DNA of 64,000 nt. It comes from Branchiostoma lanceolatum. Its lineage: Eukaryota; Chordata; Leptocardii; Amphioxiformes; Branchiostomatidae. The position numbers and the translations under genes are program-made. Shown in pieces: positions 11,707 to 24,015 of the stretch. Below the pieces are notes generated by a model. The model made no database searches. It was given only the letters and a program-made list of their open reading frames with translations, and was not told the DNA's origin. The stretch is taken from assembly GCF_035083965.1 (NCBI RefSeq), contig NC_089722.1, forward strand, positions 38,673,958 to 38,737,957. Direction: 5' to 3'. Each line of letters opens with the position of its first letter. Within the stretch, counting starts at the first letter, position 1.

Positions 11707-11911
11707 CTGTAAATACAGAAATGTTTGCGATGGTTTTATGTTTGCGGTTTTCGTGGTAAACTCTTCGCCGCGAACTTAAAACCACTGCGGAATTTTTTGC
11801 CCTCCTTCCCCTTGTCTACTATTATATCAAACGCGAACTTAAAACCACCGCGAACACTCAATTTTTCCCTACCGCGAAATTAAAACCACGCGAACTTAAA
11901 TGCATTTACAG
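11707..11911. mobile_element. MITE (CTGTAAATGCA family, copy 2)
   Basis: Begins CTGTAAATACAGAAATG and ends AAATGCATTTACAG, with TA on each side. It has the same interior phrases (GCGAACTTAAAACCACxGCG) as the copy at 2247-2616. Confidence 0.7.
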
Positions 11912-12599
11912 TATCAATTAAGGAAGGAGAGGAGTCGACATGGCCTGTAAGTGTGACGTATTGACAGTCTTCTTTCTTAGGCCTTTTTGAAGAAATATTC
12001 CTGCCACTGTTACTTAGTAGGTATTTCTGAATTAAAGACACAAAGTAGTGTCTTATTGCCCCTCAAAACCTGACATTGCTGCAGAATGTTAATGAGCTGC
12101 AATTGCAATGTAAACAAAACTTGGTCAGGTCCAGTCAGACTGTCACCCACTGTCCTTGCCGACGAAAAAAGCCACAGTTGCTAACACTAAAGAAAGGGGT
12201 TTGAAACACTTCAGATTGGTCAGTTCTTTGCAAAGTTGGTAGAAAATGACGGTTCAGTGAGACAGAAATGTCGTCCAGCCCTTGAATGTATGTTTGGAGG
12301 GGGGGTTCTGGTGTGGACGCTACGATCCTAGCGGTTCAAGGCTGAAGTGCACGCAATAAGGCGTGTTTGAATTCTTGCTTGTTTGCTATCTATATCAACT
12401 AAATCGTATTTGGAATGACTCCACAACAAAGCATATCTTTATCATCTGGTTTATTCAGAACCATGTTATGTGAGTGAAAATGGACGGAAACAATGAAAAA
12501 TTTCTCCTTCAACTATTCTCCGTCCATACTGATGGTCCTCAGAAGTTGATGCTGGGACAGGATCACTCACATCTAGCCATGGTCCGCACAGACAGATGT

Positions 12600-13194
12600 C
12601 TACATCTTTTTGGCCTCAGTCCAGCCCTCCAGCTCATCAATCTTGTGTGTCTAAAACAACAAGAGACACATGACTAGTAAGCATTTACACTTTACACTGT
12701 TCGTCGCACTAATCCCCTAACCATAGTGTCATCCTTGTTAGTTCCATGTCTCCCATACCACACACACATCCTTCAGCAACAAGACGAAGATTGGTGAAGG
12801 GAGAGTATGGGAGCCCTGGAACTTACAAGGATGATCCTAAGGGTTAGTAAGGCTACTGCTCTCCCACATTGTCGTGAAATCTTGCGTAAAAGACCGCGAA
12901 AATGGACATTGTGTTGTAAGTCTAGCCTTTGTCTGACTACGAGGCAAATCAAAAAGTACTCGTCCCGGCTTAGATATCAGCAACAGTCTGATGGGAGCAT
13001 CTTTGGGTTATTGGTTTGGTGGGCGGGGGATCGAGGTGGGAGGGCGTGTTATTGTTCTTTATACATTGTAAACATACATACATACACACCACACATGCAC
13101 TAACACACACGAACACACACACAGACGCACACGGACAGACGCACGAACGCAAACAGACACACACGCACTGACACACATTGACACGTACACGACG

Positions 13195-13235
<41 letters not shown>

Positions 13236-15286
13236 CACACACAACACACGCTCACACACACACGCTCACACACACACACACCCATACACGAACACACACA
13301 CAAGCGCGCAGGCACGCACGCACACACTAAAATGTCCGATATCTTACCATGCGCATAGTGTTTTGGTCCGTCCGTGTTCGGGTTTGTCGGACCTGCAGCC
13401 CCTGTCCGTCGTAGTTGGGGTACACGGCTACCAGATCATCTCCTTCCACGGTAAAGGTAACCTGAAACCAGAACCGCACAGTCACTACGTCAGGCGAATT
13501 TGTACACCATTCAATTGGCTTTCTGTGCATGAGGTACATCTTAAAAAAACAATTACGGATTGGTGAAAAATGAAATGTTTGTAATTTGATATGAATAATT
13601 TGATATGCATGATGTAAGTGCAACAGCAACAGAATTATTATGCACCTGTTGTGTCTGTTGTCTTGTTTCCCTTAAAAATCTATGTTCTTAGTTCAAAACA
13701 GATATTTCAACTTATTTCTAATTGAATCTTATCAGCATAAGAGGATTGTCACATATTGCTTGCTCTTGTTAGAAACAAAAAAGCTTCCTTTCGAATGTAC
13801 AGATCGTTACAACAAACCCTAGATAGATCAACAGACATAACAATCCCTACACTTCATAAGTATACCTTTTGACAAATACATGACAAATAAATACCATCAT
13901 AAAAGTGCCGAATTAAACTGATAGACATCTCTGTTACTGCCAAATCCATACAGGGAAAGGTGACAAAATAAATTCCCAAGGGAATACACAGATGTTAGAA
14001 CTACGCACGCGCGGACGAATTCCAGAAATTCCTGTACAATTCTGGGAATTCTTCTTAAACGGACGCAAACTGTACTGTTAGGCTCGCCCCTGAGGCGTCG
14101 CCAAAATATGACCCCAACATTGTCCTGCTCATTAATGTGTAGTTTGTCATTCAAGACGGCTCTACCCACCCTCCTCTTGTTGCCAGCGAAGTCCGTTTCC
14201 TCGCACTCTTCTCCTAGTTTGAATGTGTTACCCATCTCCAAGCCCATCATCTTAGATTTGAAACTGTACTTGTTGTCTCCAAGATCCTTGACTTCTGCCC
14301 AAACTTCGATCTGCATGAGCTTCTCAGGGTCACCAGCGGACATTCCTGAAGACAGGGAACACAGACTTGATTAATTATTACATTTATCTAGTTCTGAAAA
14401 GAATTCTTGTTAGAAAACATGATACACGAAAAGATGGGATAACTTGTATTTGCAGAGTTATTTCATCAATTCACCATAAGAGACATCTAGAAATCTCTTA
14501 CTAGTAAATTATTGGGATGGTACCCCTTTATCCCATTGATTCACTATAAGAAGATATTATAATGATCTAAATCTTAAACCTCTTACTAGTAAATTGATGG
14601 GATAGCACCCCTTTATCCCATTAATTCACCATAAGAGACATCTAAAAATCAATTTCTAGTGTTTTGATAGGATAGCACCCCCTTATCCCATTTATTTACG
14701 TCTTGAGCTTTTATTGCTTTGCGCAAGTAATCTGAATTTAAGTCCGTTTTGGCGAAAAAGAGGGGAGGAAGAATTACTACCATTGCTCTGAAACTATTTC
14801 AAATATTGGACCAATCCATACCCTAGGATTCGTCATGGCTTACTAATTGTTATATTTCCTTCGGTCCCATTTCCAATCCGGGGCCCGGCCGGGCTGTTTT
14901 CGAAAACGAAAAATGAAAAATGCATCTCAAGAAATAAATTCAACAATATATGGTAAGGGGTAATTTTTTTAAAACGTTTTGTGTCTTTTGTTGTCTTTTA
15001 TATCATATATTTGTCGTTCACACAAGCTGCCCGGCCGGGCCCCGGATTGGAAATGGGACCGAAGCACAAGCATGGCTTCTAAGGATATGCTATTCTTGTA
15101 TAAACAAGAATTATCATATGTTTTGTTTTGGATTCTGTCCAGCACTTCTTTCTTAGATGCGTATAAATTACACCACACCTTGTCATCGGATGATAACTCA
15201 CCGAGTTTTTGCATGACCTGTGGGTAGTTGTCAGACGTCTTCATCACCTTCCAGGTGCCAGACGATCCCTCAAAGTCAAACGGCAT
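12600..15286 (-). CDS. Fatty-acid-binding / cellular retinoid-binding-like protein, 4 exons
   Basis: Exons on the minus strand: 15202-15286 (ATG at 15286), 14170-14345, 13348-13461 and 12600-12650 (TAG). Phases match at every junction and the product is 141 aa, the usual size of this family. The exon plan (29, 58, 38 and 16 residues) is the classical four-exon FABP structure. Family marks are the N-terminal FxGTWK-like start (FEGSSGTWKVMKTSDNY), the NTFKLGEECEET segment followed by a glycine turn, and a short last exon ending EGWTEAKKM. The protein should fold as a cytosolic ten-stranded beta-barrel that carries fatty acids or retinoids. The usual C-terminal Arg-x-Tyr ligand pair is not obvious (TEAKKM instead), so ligand choice is open. 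Exon 4 was chosen for its strong acceptor (CTCTTGTTGTTTTAG) and fit. Exon 2 ends at AGG|GTGGGT, which restores the family alignment. Confidence 0.85.
13070..13330. repeat. (CA)n-rich microsatellite
   Basis: CA dinucleotide tract, pure at about 13197-13232 and interrupted by CG and TA elsewhere. It lies directly beyond the exon 3 donor of the FABP-like gene, inside its last intron. Cysteine-valine open frames across it are artefacts. Confidence 0.95.
14859..15064. mobile_element. Short TIR element in FABP intron 1
   Basis: A 36-base GC-rich segment at 14859-14894 (CTTCGGTCCCATTTCCAATC...) recurs as its reverse complement at 15029-15064, around a 134-base AT-rich spacer. Structure and size fit a MITE. 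No target duplication is visible. Confidence 0.65.
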
Positions 15287-16145
15287 GTTGAAAAGTTGAT
15301 GGTGTTTCTATTCTTGAGAAGCCTTCAAGAAGATACGTCTTTTTGGTGTGTTACAGAAGCTGAAATGAACAATGTGGTACAATTATGGGTGGTGCACATG
15401 ATCAGTGCCTTCCCGGTGTGACGCCAAATCTCTGCCCCGCCAGATTTCCACATCGCGGGATAGTGCGCGTGCGTGGAGTTATAGTACTTAGGGTTGGGGA
15501 TGGGTTTAGGGTTAGGGTTAGGGATGTATACGGGATAGGATTGCTAAGTATGCAAATATCATTTAACGGTAAAATTGGTAAATACACTTTCTACAGTTGC
15601 ATTGCTAAATGCACTAATGGCATTACAATGTATTCGTTTAAGTTGCTAAGTATACTACTAGATCTCCACTGAATTCGTTAGAATTTTCTGCTGATTATAC
15701 TTAGGCACCACTGCCAGTGAAGTGTTTTATTTCCACGGAGCTTAGCTGAGATAAGGGCGGGGCCTGATAACTAAGTGGGTGCTCATTTTGAGTCGGACGG
15801 AAAATTACAAGATGTTCCCATGTTATGTCAACAGCCCCTGCCATAACAGCTTTTTCGGGGCGGATTGATAAAAGATAGATATCTAACAGAGCTGGACAAC
15901 TTTGCCACTTAAATAATTTCTTAGTCTTACATTTCAACAGCTTTGGGTTTTTAAGTCGTTTATGTGCCAATGATATAGAAGGCTATAATAACTTGGTATA
16001 GCAATTTTTAATTAACTGCTTTGTGACGAGCTGACAGACCAATCCAGCATTTGACGAAGCAGAAAATAGTGGGAGGGGAACGGGACAAAAACTTGTCTTG
16101 TTAGTGACACTAACATAGTGCTAACATAACATAGGTAGTGGCAAT
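15287..16145. other. FABP upstream region, no other gene seen
   Basis: The first few hundred bases should hold the FABP-like promoter and 5' UTR, but no TATA box or clear start is visible. A short TTAGGGTTAGGG run sits at about 15507-15521. The rest is unremarkable AT-rich sequence. Confidence 0.35.
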
Positions 16146-16149
16146 CTTG

Positions 16150-16330
16150 ATGGAGTAGTTTTCGTAGACCTAAAAGGTCCTAAAAAGGCATTTGGTACCG
16201 TTGATCAGAATGCTTGCTACAGAAACTGTCCTGGGTTGGTGACCAGTGGGTCGAGCTTAACTGGTCCATAGACTACTTAGCAGGACGTGAACGTGATCAA
16301 ACCGTTAGTCTTATCTACCCTACCACAGTT
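16150..16330 (+). pseudogene. LINE reverse transcriptase fragment
   Basis: One frame reads DGVVFVDLK, then KKAFGTVDQN, closely resembling the VFxDLxKAFDxVxH block of CR1/Jockey-type reverse transcriptases. After a frameshift, WSIDYLAGRERDQTV resembles the following WF..YLxxR..Q.V segment. It is short, frameshifted and dead. Confidence 0.6.
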
Positions 16331-17640
16331 TAAAGCAGCTCTGAGACGCATGAATACACCTACCTGACCTCTGACCTCCACTGACCTATTTGGGTTTGAC
16401 CTGGAACGGATTAGACTTTGATTTGTGGACTTTGATGCTGAGAAAGATGTAACGGTGAATAGAAAACCAGGAGTATGACTTGCTACATGCGACAAAAATC
16501 TATATGCCGACCAGAAATATAGGTAACTTCATTCTTGATCTATGAACGATAACACTGTTCAATATTCTGTAGGTCAGAAATTCGCGACACTTTACAAATG
16601 TTTCTCAGCTATTGTGGCTAATTATACCCTTTGCCATTTTTTCGCGGTGCACTTAGGAGAGTTCGGCAACATTAAACTGGATCAATATTACGAGACTCCG
16701 GTTTTCAGAGCTATAGAGACTCAGAGATATTTGACTTATCAAAGTTCTTACCTCTTTGTATGTGCTGTCCAAAAAGCAACCACTCCTTCACGTGTATGAT
16801 CTCAGAAGTAACGGGCTGGAGAATGGAGTCGGTTTAACACGTCACTGTTTAGATTGCGTGGGAATATAAAAACGATTAACACGCATGCGCTGGTGGAGGG
16901 ATACCTATCTACTTGGTGTATATTCATGGGGATATTATTTTTATCTTTAGTTGACAGACTGTGTTGGCCAGTTAAGAGAAGAGACGAAATTGATTAAGGC
17001 TTCTGCAACTTACAAGTTTAACCATCCATCACAACGGTCATTAATGACGTCATGGTCACGTGAGTACAACCAACCAATAGACTCTTACCCTTCCTGCCTG
17101 ACTACACGTATCATCCTCAATCTATGTCTACTACTGAAATCTGACGTGTTGTCTAGTGGTATGTGCTGTACTGGAATCTCCTGCCATTGTCACGGCTGCG
17201 GATGGTTTATTGCGTCCGTGGGCACGTATAATGAGACGCTACCGTCAAAGTAAACAACGAACGTTAAAACCTCGGTATTGAATTGTGAAAGCTTGATAAG
17301 TAAAGCTTAAAGGAAACATCCTTTCTTAACAATAGATATTGCTCACCTGCTTTGCTGTTTGTCAGACATTTCCGTGCAATGTACGTTGAATACTGCATTA
17401 CACAGAGATCAACCTTTTTACAGTTTACAGCGTTTTCTCAAAAAGTAAACCAGAGCAATATTAGTCTGATTTTCACAAGCCACAAAACATCACAAACCAC
17501 CTTCTTGGAGCCATTGGCGTTTCCATGATGATGTTCGATCGTTGGCTTCAGAAGCGTAGGCGCAGTAACCCATTTGGCAAATATTTGGCAAGGCACTTAT
17601 TTGGCGTGACACCGGAGCAAGACGGTCTTAATCTATGCTT
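16331..17640. other. Intergenic, nothing recognised
   Basis: No coding exon, RNA gene or clear inverted repeat could be supported. Short open frames at 16542-16799 and 16951-17253 (+) show no family resemblance. Confidence 0.35.
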
Positions 17641-17649
17641 GTAACTTGT

Positions 17650-18070
17650 AATTGTTACCTTCGCCGAGAAGGTTATGCAGAGGGTAGCGTTTGTCTGTTT
17701 GTCTGTTTGTAGTGGCACAGCATAACTCGAGAATGCCTTGATGGATTGTTTTGATATTTGGTATGTTGGTAGGTTTTGATGAGACCTAAAAACGATGAGA
17801 TTTTGGGCCCCCTAGCGGCTTCTTACGGTACTGCAGCGGAACTTCCTGTTTTGATAACTCGTGTTCCGGACATGCTATGGAACTTATTTTTGAGTGGTAG
17901 ATACTTAGTAGATCTTTGGACAGAGAGTAAGTGGTGTGGGTTTGGGCCCCCTAGCGGCTTTTTTGGAAATACAGGAGCAGGTTTTGCGTCTGACTTTGAA
18001 AGGGAATAACTCAAGAAGGGCTTGATGGATGGTAATGATTTTTGGTAGGTAGATAGCTTGAGTGATGATG
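17650..18070 (+). repeat. CCTTCGCCGAGAAGG repeat with CATAACTCAAGAAG units
   Basis: Begins ACCTTCGCCGAGAAGGTTATG and a GTTTGTCT triplication, then two to three units with CATAACTCGAGAA / AATAACTCAAGAA, TTTGGGCCCCCTAGCGGC and TACTGCAGC. It is the same family as 10200-10865 and joins the long inverted-repeat arm that follows. Confidence 0.55.
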
Positions 18071-18830
18071 TCCATGATTAGACACTTCTTATGCAAATCA
18101 GTATCTAATTTGCATAATTAATGAGGAAAGTTTATACATCCACCAAATTCCATGATAGGACTCTGAAACATGTGACATATGTAACTGAGGAAGAGAGAAA
18201 TATTAATTGATATGAACTATGCAAATGAAGACCTCATTTGCATAATTAATGAGAAAATACCATAACAAGATGGCCTTGATGGATGGTCATCATTGTTGGT
18301 ATGTGGATAGCTTGTGTGATGCTTAGTATGATTGGACAATGATTATGCAAATCAGATTCTAATTTGCATAATTAATAAGGCAACTTTAAAAATCCACTTT
18401 GTTCCATGATATGACTATTCAAATTGTGACTGAGGAAGAGAGGACTGTTAATAGATAGAAAATATGCAAATGTGGGCCTAATTTGCATACTTAATGAGTA
18501 CCTTGTATTATTCCACACTGGCAAATGACGGCAATTTCATACATTTAATCCTTTTTTTGTGGCATCGGGAAGTTATGTGAATGTTAACATCGTTGAATCA
18601 AATTATGTTAATAAGGGCCTCTTTTGCATAATTGATGATAAATATTAGCATAACCGTAGGCTCATAATTTGTTAAGCTGATACTTTGGAAATGCTATATT
18701 TTACGACAATCAACTGGTATGATTTATTATTGATGAGAAACACTCCTAATACGTCAGTCATAAAGGTTAAAATCATTTGGCGAAGGTATGAGGTCGTGGA
18801 ACTCTAGTTCATCATGAAAAGAGAATAAAT
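18000..18830 (+). mobile_element. Left arm of a large inverted-repeat element
   Basis: The sequence 18245-18810 is matched in reverse complement by 20000-20540, and the part near 18190-18245 by 21870-21930 beyond a LINE insertion. Shared phrases include TTTGCATAATTAATGAG, GACTATTCAAAT, GACTGAGGAAGA and CCTTCGCCAAATGATTTT (reverse strand). The arm is built of repeats of TATGCAAAT..ATTTGCATAATTAAT with a period of roughly 230 bp. A partial third copy lies at 24440-25240 in the last intron of the fibrinogen-related pseudogene. Confidence 0.65.
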
Positions 18831-19082
18831 TTGAATAAATCATTTAAAGTTGAACAACAGTTGTTGTCCTGTCCTGTTTCTTTCCATATCCCATTGATTT
18901 TGCATGCCTGCAGAAACATAGTATATTAGAAAGGAACTCTTTGGTCATAGTTACAGGAAGCGGAATTTCTCGTGTTTTTCTCTGGGAACAGACCAAAATC
19001 AATGCGCGTGCGGACGTCATCCATAGAAATTACTTGGTGTAGCCTATACTGAAGTCAAAGGCTCAACTGTGATAGTCGCTAC

Positions 19083-19542
19083 TAGGGGTGGGTACCGGTA
19101 CAGAAAATTCAGGTCCGGTCCAGGTCCAGAGGGTCACGTCCAGGTCCGGACCTGTACCTGATTAAAGTAGTGTCGCAGTACATCATATTTTGGAGAGCGA
19201 GACACAAGTTAAGGTCTATGTGAGTCCTACAAATCATGTTCAAATTGTATATTAGAATAATGTGATTATTCTCGGTGCACACTAATGTGCACTCGCCGTC
19301 TGTTGACTCATCTACATATGATTAACAGCTAACGTCTTCGCAAAAGGAAACCACGACTCGTTAAATCTGCTTATTTTGTATTAGACCGGTTATATGCGAC
19401 CGCCTGCTGGTAGCCTGGTACTGTGAATTTTCTAATCGGTCCATAGGCCGGTCGACTGATTTTTTCTGGACCGGTTTTTTTGGACCGGTCCATAAGAAAA
19501 TACCGGTTTTGTACCGGTACACAGTACCGGTACCCACCCCTA
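19083..19542. mobile_element. hAT-type MITE with 8-bp target duplication
   Basis: Terminal inverted repeats begin TAGGGGTGGGTACCGGTAC. The identical octamer GTCGCTAC flanks both ends (19075-19082 and 19543-19550). The 8-bp duplication and TAGGG ends are diagnostic of the hAT superfamily. It carries internal GGACCGG/CCAGGTCC repeats and no transposase. Confidence 0.9.
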
Positions 19543-19709
19543 GTCGCTACCTATTGAGCCTCAGGGACATCCACCATTTGTCTGATAATGTCTGAGTCAG
19601 TTCTTGTGATGTGAACATGATTGAAACTTTACAGTTCCTGGAGTTGGTGCCACTAAATGGAGGTGGTGAACTTATATCTTTTTTAAGACGGTACCATCAA
19701 ATTTAATGT

Positions 19710-19711
<2 letters not shown>

Positions 19712-19751
<40 letters not shown>
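19712..19751. repeat. (TA)n microsatellite
   Basis: A run of about 20 TA dinucleotides with a single CG step at its 3' end. Confidence 0.95.
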
Positions 19752-19752
<1 letters not shown>

Positions 19753-19999
19753 GTCAATGGAGGTTCGGCATCCGAGTAGAACATTACATGATATTTAAGA
19801 AGAAATCAAAGATCTCATACCTCCTGGAAATATCTCTTGTTTTATTCATTATTGTGATTTTTTCGCTAATTCTGACTAAGTATGCATTTTCCTGCCAACC
19901 TGCGGGATCAACTTTGGACATGGGCCAAGCCAACATTCCCATCCTGACAGTGTCTGATTACACACCTTTCACCTCACATGCTGTCTCTCCACAATATCT

Positions 20000-20545
20000 A
20001 AACAGGAGTTCCACGACCTCATACCTTCGCCAAATGATTTTAACCTAAATATGATTGACGTATTAGGAGTGTTTCTAATCAATTATAAATCATACCAGTT
20101 GATCATCTTCACCCAAATAACATAAGTTGTCCAAAGTATGAGCTTAACAAAGAATGTTATGCTAACATTTATCAATTATGCAAATGAGGTCATTATTAGC
20201 ATAATTGATTCAATGGTGTCCACATTCACACAACTTCCAAATGCCACAAGTATGAAATTGCCGTCCATCATTTACTAGTATGGAATTATAGTAGTTTCTC
20301 ATTAATAATTAGGCCTACATTTGCATATTTTCTATCTATCAACATTCCTATCTTCCTCGGATACAAATGTCACATATTTGAATAGTCATATCATGGAACA
20401 CAGCGGGTTTTTAAAATTACCTCATTAATTATGCGAATAAGAATCTGAGTTGCATAATCATCATCCAATCATACAAAGCATCACGTAAGCTATCTACATA
20501 CCAACAATCATGACCATCCATCAAGCCCACCTTGAGTTATATTAC
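20000..20545 (-). mobile_element. Right arm of the large inverted-repeat element
   Basis: Reverse-complement match to 18245-18810 (see that entry), with many small differences, so the element is old. The arm stops at a LINE insertion near 20545 and resumes at about 21870. Confidence 0.65.
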
Positions 20546-21259
20546 CTTACCTTAGCACCTTAGTTCCTCCCGTGCCTTTGAGGCACATCGGGCCGTCCTT
20601 CTCCACCTGTCACGTTGCTGCGCCTCCCTCACTGCCCTATACCAGGAGCTGCCAGCTGCCTCGATATCTTTCTCAACGTTTGCTTTCCAGGTTAGTCTAG
20701 GCCTTCCTCTGCTTCTTCTTCCACCGGGTGGCTTCCAGTCTAGAATCTTCTTTGCTGTTCTGTTTCCTTCCATTCGCAGGACATGTCCTAGCCATCTTAA
20801 TCTTCTTTCTCTCACCATGTCTGCCACTTCTCTTTGGCTTGTTCTGCGGTAGACTTCTTTGTTTGTTACTCTGTCCCTGTATGAGATGCCTAGTATTTTT
20901 CTGAGACATCTTGTGTGGAAGGCATTCAGACGCTTTTGGTCAGCTGCATACACTTGCCAAGTTTCGCTCCCATACAGCAGTATTGACAGCACTATTGCTT
21001 GATAGATCCTTATCTTGTTCTGTAGGCTCAGCACTCCAGTCTTCAGCACTTTTTGTATTTTCCGAAAGGCTGAGCTGGCTTTCCCAATTCTTGTCATGAT
21101 TTCATTGTGACTATGTCCATTTGCTGTGATTGTGCTGCCTAAGTATGTAAATGCGTCTGTCACTTTAACAGCTGTATCCTCAATTTTGATGACTGGTGGA
21201 GCGACTGTGTTGATGCCCATGACTTCATTTTTTGCGTTGAATTTCAATAATTCCTCTGC
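20546..21259 (-). pseudogene. LINE ORF2 C-terminal part (non-inverted segment)
   Basis: A 231-codon open frame on the minus strand starts MKFNAKNEVMGINT and shows the reverse-transcriptase tail and C-terminal region of a non-LTR retrotransposon. Marks are FTYLGSTITANG (thumb region), LLYGSETW, FHTRCLRKILGI, RRLRWLGHVLRM and GRPRLTW. The 3' end is followed by a short TAAGG-type tail. It is open but truncated, lacking the endonuclease and most of the RT. It is adjacent to an oppositely oriented RT piece. Confidence 0.85.
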
Positions 21260-21274
21260 CTAAGAAAGGTGACC

Positions 21275-21868
21275 TCAGCAACTGTTCAAACTGGAGAGGA
21301 ACTACACTACTTTCCCTCCCAAAGTACTCAGTATAGTTATTCTGAATAGAATCAAGGATGAATTGAACAAGAAAATAAGAGAACAACAATATGGGTTCAG
21401 ACCAGGAAGATCTTGTGTCGACGCCATCTTCACCCTGAGAAGAGCAGTTGAGAAAAGCCTTGAATTTAACACACCCCTACTATTACATTTCATTGACTTC
21501 CAGAAAGCGTTTGACAGTATAAACAGAGTTAACATGTGGCACATACTGAGAACATATGGGATCCCTGATAAGATGATCAGCGTACTGAAAGCTACATACA
21601 AGGACACCAGCTGCATAGTCCGCGTTGGAAGTCAAAACACAGACAAGTTTGAAGTACATACAGGAGTTCGGCAAGGGTGTATTCTATCACCACTCCTCTT
21701 CATAACCACCATAGACTAGGTCCTGAGAAAGGTGGAAAGGGGCAGATGTGGAATACAGGTAAAGGGGACTAAAGACCTCCTGTTTGATCAAGACTTTGCG
21801 GACGACATCGCCCTCATAGAGAACAGCGTAGATGGGCTACAACAGGCCACAGATGTTACTAGAGAGTT
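21275..21868 (+). pseudogene. LINE RT core (inverted 5' segment)
   Basis: The plus strand encodes RT blocks in order: YGFRPGRSCVDAIF, LLHFIDFQKAFDSI, GVRQGCILSPLLF and, after an in-frame TAG at 21717-21719 where a tryptophan codon is expected, DFADDIALIENS (the catalytic F/YADD box). It ends LQQATDV, about two dozen residues short of where the minus-strand segment at 20546-21259 begins. The two pieces look like one LINE copy whose 5' portion was inverted at insertion (twin priming). Confidence 0.8.
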
Positions 21869-22640
21869 ATTTTTTCATTAATTATGCAAATGAGGTCTTT
21901 ATTTGCATAGTTGATATCTATTAGTATTACATCCACCCTTCATCAAATACTTCTTCAGCAATACGTATCCATACTCTTAGTGCACACTTCCACACAACCT
22001 CCATGTACACCATACAGTATGACGTATACTAATAAATCACCTCTTCCTTCCCTATATAACATGGTTAACTCACCTACTCTGAACACCGTCCTATCCCCAT
22101 GCTGTGACACACGACTACTGATTGTTCTTCCTGATGTAAGGCAGTGTATATCCAATTTTGGTCTGCTTCCACCAAATTCCACACCACTTTCTGCTATGCT
22201 GCTACCTTTCTCATACCACTGCCTTGAGTGACAAGCCAATTTGTCTCAGCAACTATTAAGTTTCCTGCCTCCCACATGACAACTATGCACCCCTACCAAT
22301 TATCCATGACCCCTCGAAACAACACCGCCAACACATCCCAGCCAGAACACATACTCAAGCATACAATATAACACATTCTACACTTTTCTCGTGAATTATG
22401 CAAAGTACTTCGCCCAAAATCTAATCATCTTGAGACTTCCCACATACACACCAATACTCCAAATACGACAACAATCCATCCAGGCGTTCAATATCATAAC
22501 AGACACACAGACAAGCATGAAAAATAACCTTCTTGACGAAGGTAATAACAAGTCTATGGAGACACACCAAGACAAACAAAATCACCTGAAAGACAATACC
22601 TCCGTTTGCACGAGGTACTAAATCAAGCAAAAGAGTCATT
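21869..22640. repeat. Continuation of inverted-repeat element, then unassigned repeats
   Basis: The first 60 bases (ATTAATTATGCAAATGAGGT...) resume the right arm interrupted by the LINE. The rest has only short frames. The minus-strand frame at 21955-22239 (containing GSRPKLDIHCLTSGRT) looks transposon-derived but I cannot assign it. Confidence 0.35.
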
Positions 22641-22840
22641 TCAGATAGCATCCACTATCTTTCATTAATTCTCAGTCAATGATTAAAGATAGTAGATGCA
22701 GTATTGTCCTAAGCCTAGTAGGGTTTGGCTTGGCGTTAGGAACGGCATCCAGCCGTAAAAACTCTTGCTACAAAAAGACTTGCACTTGATGTGCAAGCAC
22801 GTCCAACCCCCATATGATGGAGAATAAAAGACGTAAAAGT

Positions 22841-22875
<35 letters not shown>
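22641..22875. repeat. LINE-tail-like sequence and (GA)n tract
   Basis: GGCTTGGCGTTAGGAACGGC followed by ATCCAGCCGTAAAAAC resembles a widespread 3' tail of RTE/other LINEs and derived SINEs. It is followed by a (GA)16-like tract at about 22842-22873. Confidence 0.5.
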
Positions 22876-22876
<1 letters not shown>

Positions 22877-24015
22877 AACGACTGACGCTTTAGAAAATGT
22901 ATCCAGTTGTTTGATTTATTTTGTATTATCTAAATATCAAATATTTGATAATACACCAATGTGTAAACAACGATGGCTTATGTTTTGGATGTTAGTTATG
23001 TAAAGGAAGGTGGCAACTTCCGGAGGCAAGTTCAACAGACATGCAGGAGATTCAGGCTACAGGAGACGAAGGTTGCAACTATTAATGAAGGTTTTACTCA
23101 CAACCAAAGCCACTTTATCACAGTGTGTATAACATTCAATGCAGCCCACTGGTTGTACAACTATTAAAAACGACCTTTACTAATGATAAACCAGATAACA
23201 CAGTCCAAAGACGATTTTGTAAGTTGTTGATGTAGTATATTGGACTGTTATGGAAGATAGTGTTGAAGACGAATATCACTTTCTAATGATATGCCCTACC
23301 TATAATGATGAAAGACAAAAGTTAATGCAATTAATTACATGCAAGTCGAACGAATTTTACCCTGCCACACTCAAGTACCGATACTTTAAATGTACTTTTA
23401 TCTTGTCCAGATTCCTTATTTATCCACATAGGCCAATATATTCATAACGCTATACAAAAAAGAAACTGTACAAATGAGATTTGACGAACGTAAAGTCGCA
23501 AAGTAGCCTAGAAATATGCAATGTGATATCTAGAATAGTTCCGTTCTGTTATCACTGTAGATAATATTTGATCTAATAAAGACGTAATTAGAATTGTGGA
23601 AAAATACACCAAGATTGTTAATTATGTTATCTGCACATTGTCATATATTTTCACCGATGCAATTGTTGTGCAAATAAAGTCATTCATTCATTCATTCTTT
23701 TTATGTAAGCAGTTGGTCTTATATTCAGTCTCCATTTACACAAGGGAGCTACAAGAGACCATTTCTACTCACATGTTTACTCAGTGATCATGCTAATTAA
23801 TTCTTTGCTAAGGTATTTCAAATCGCTCACACCTAATTCCTGAAATCGGAGGGGTAACATATCTGTAAGACCATTAAAGGGACAGGCCTTCTTAGCAGAT
23901 TTCTCAGAGCATAATCTAAATGGCACTGACCCTCAAACAGATTGGCAACTGGCCTGTCTTTAGCGAGATTTAACGTTACATTCTGATCTTTAGCCTTCAT
24001 ACAGACATAATGAAT
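22876..24015. other. Intergenic with retroelement 3' remnants
   Basis: GACGAAGGTTGCAAC...GAAGGTTTTACTCA at about 23073-23105 is the same 3' end that appears at 26936 inside pseudogene A. An AAATAAAGTCATTCATTCATTC tail at 23671-23695 resembles a LINE polyadenylation and microsatellite tail. No gene is supported. Confidence 0.4.

Noticed and set aside
12970..13327. Cysteine/valine-rich open frames on the minus strand
   Set aside because: They are translations of the (CA)n microsatellite in an intron of the FABP-like gene.
15480..15525. TTAGGG repeats as a telomere remnant
   Set aside because: Only two to three exact hexamers occur, too few to be more than chance or a tiny interstitial tract.
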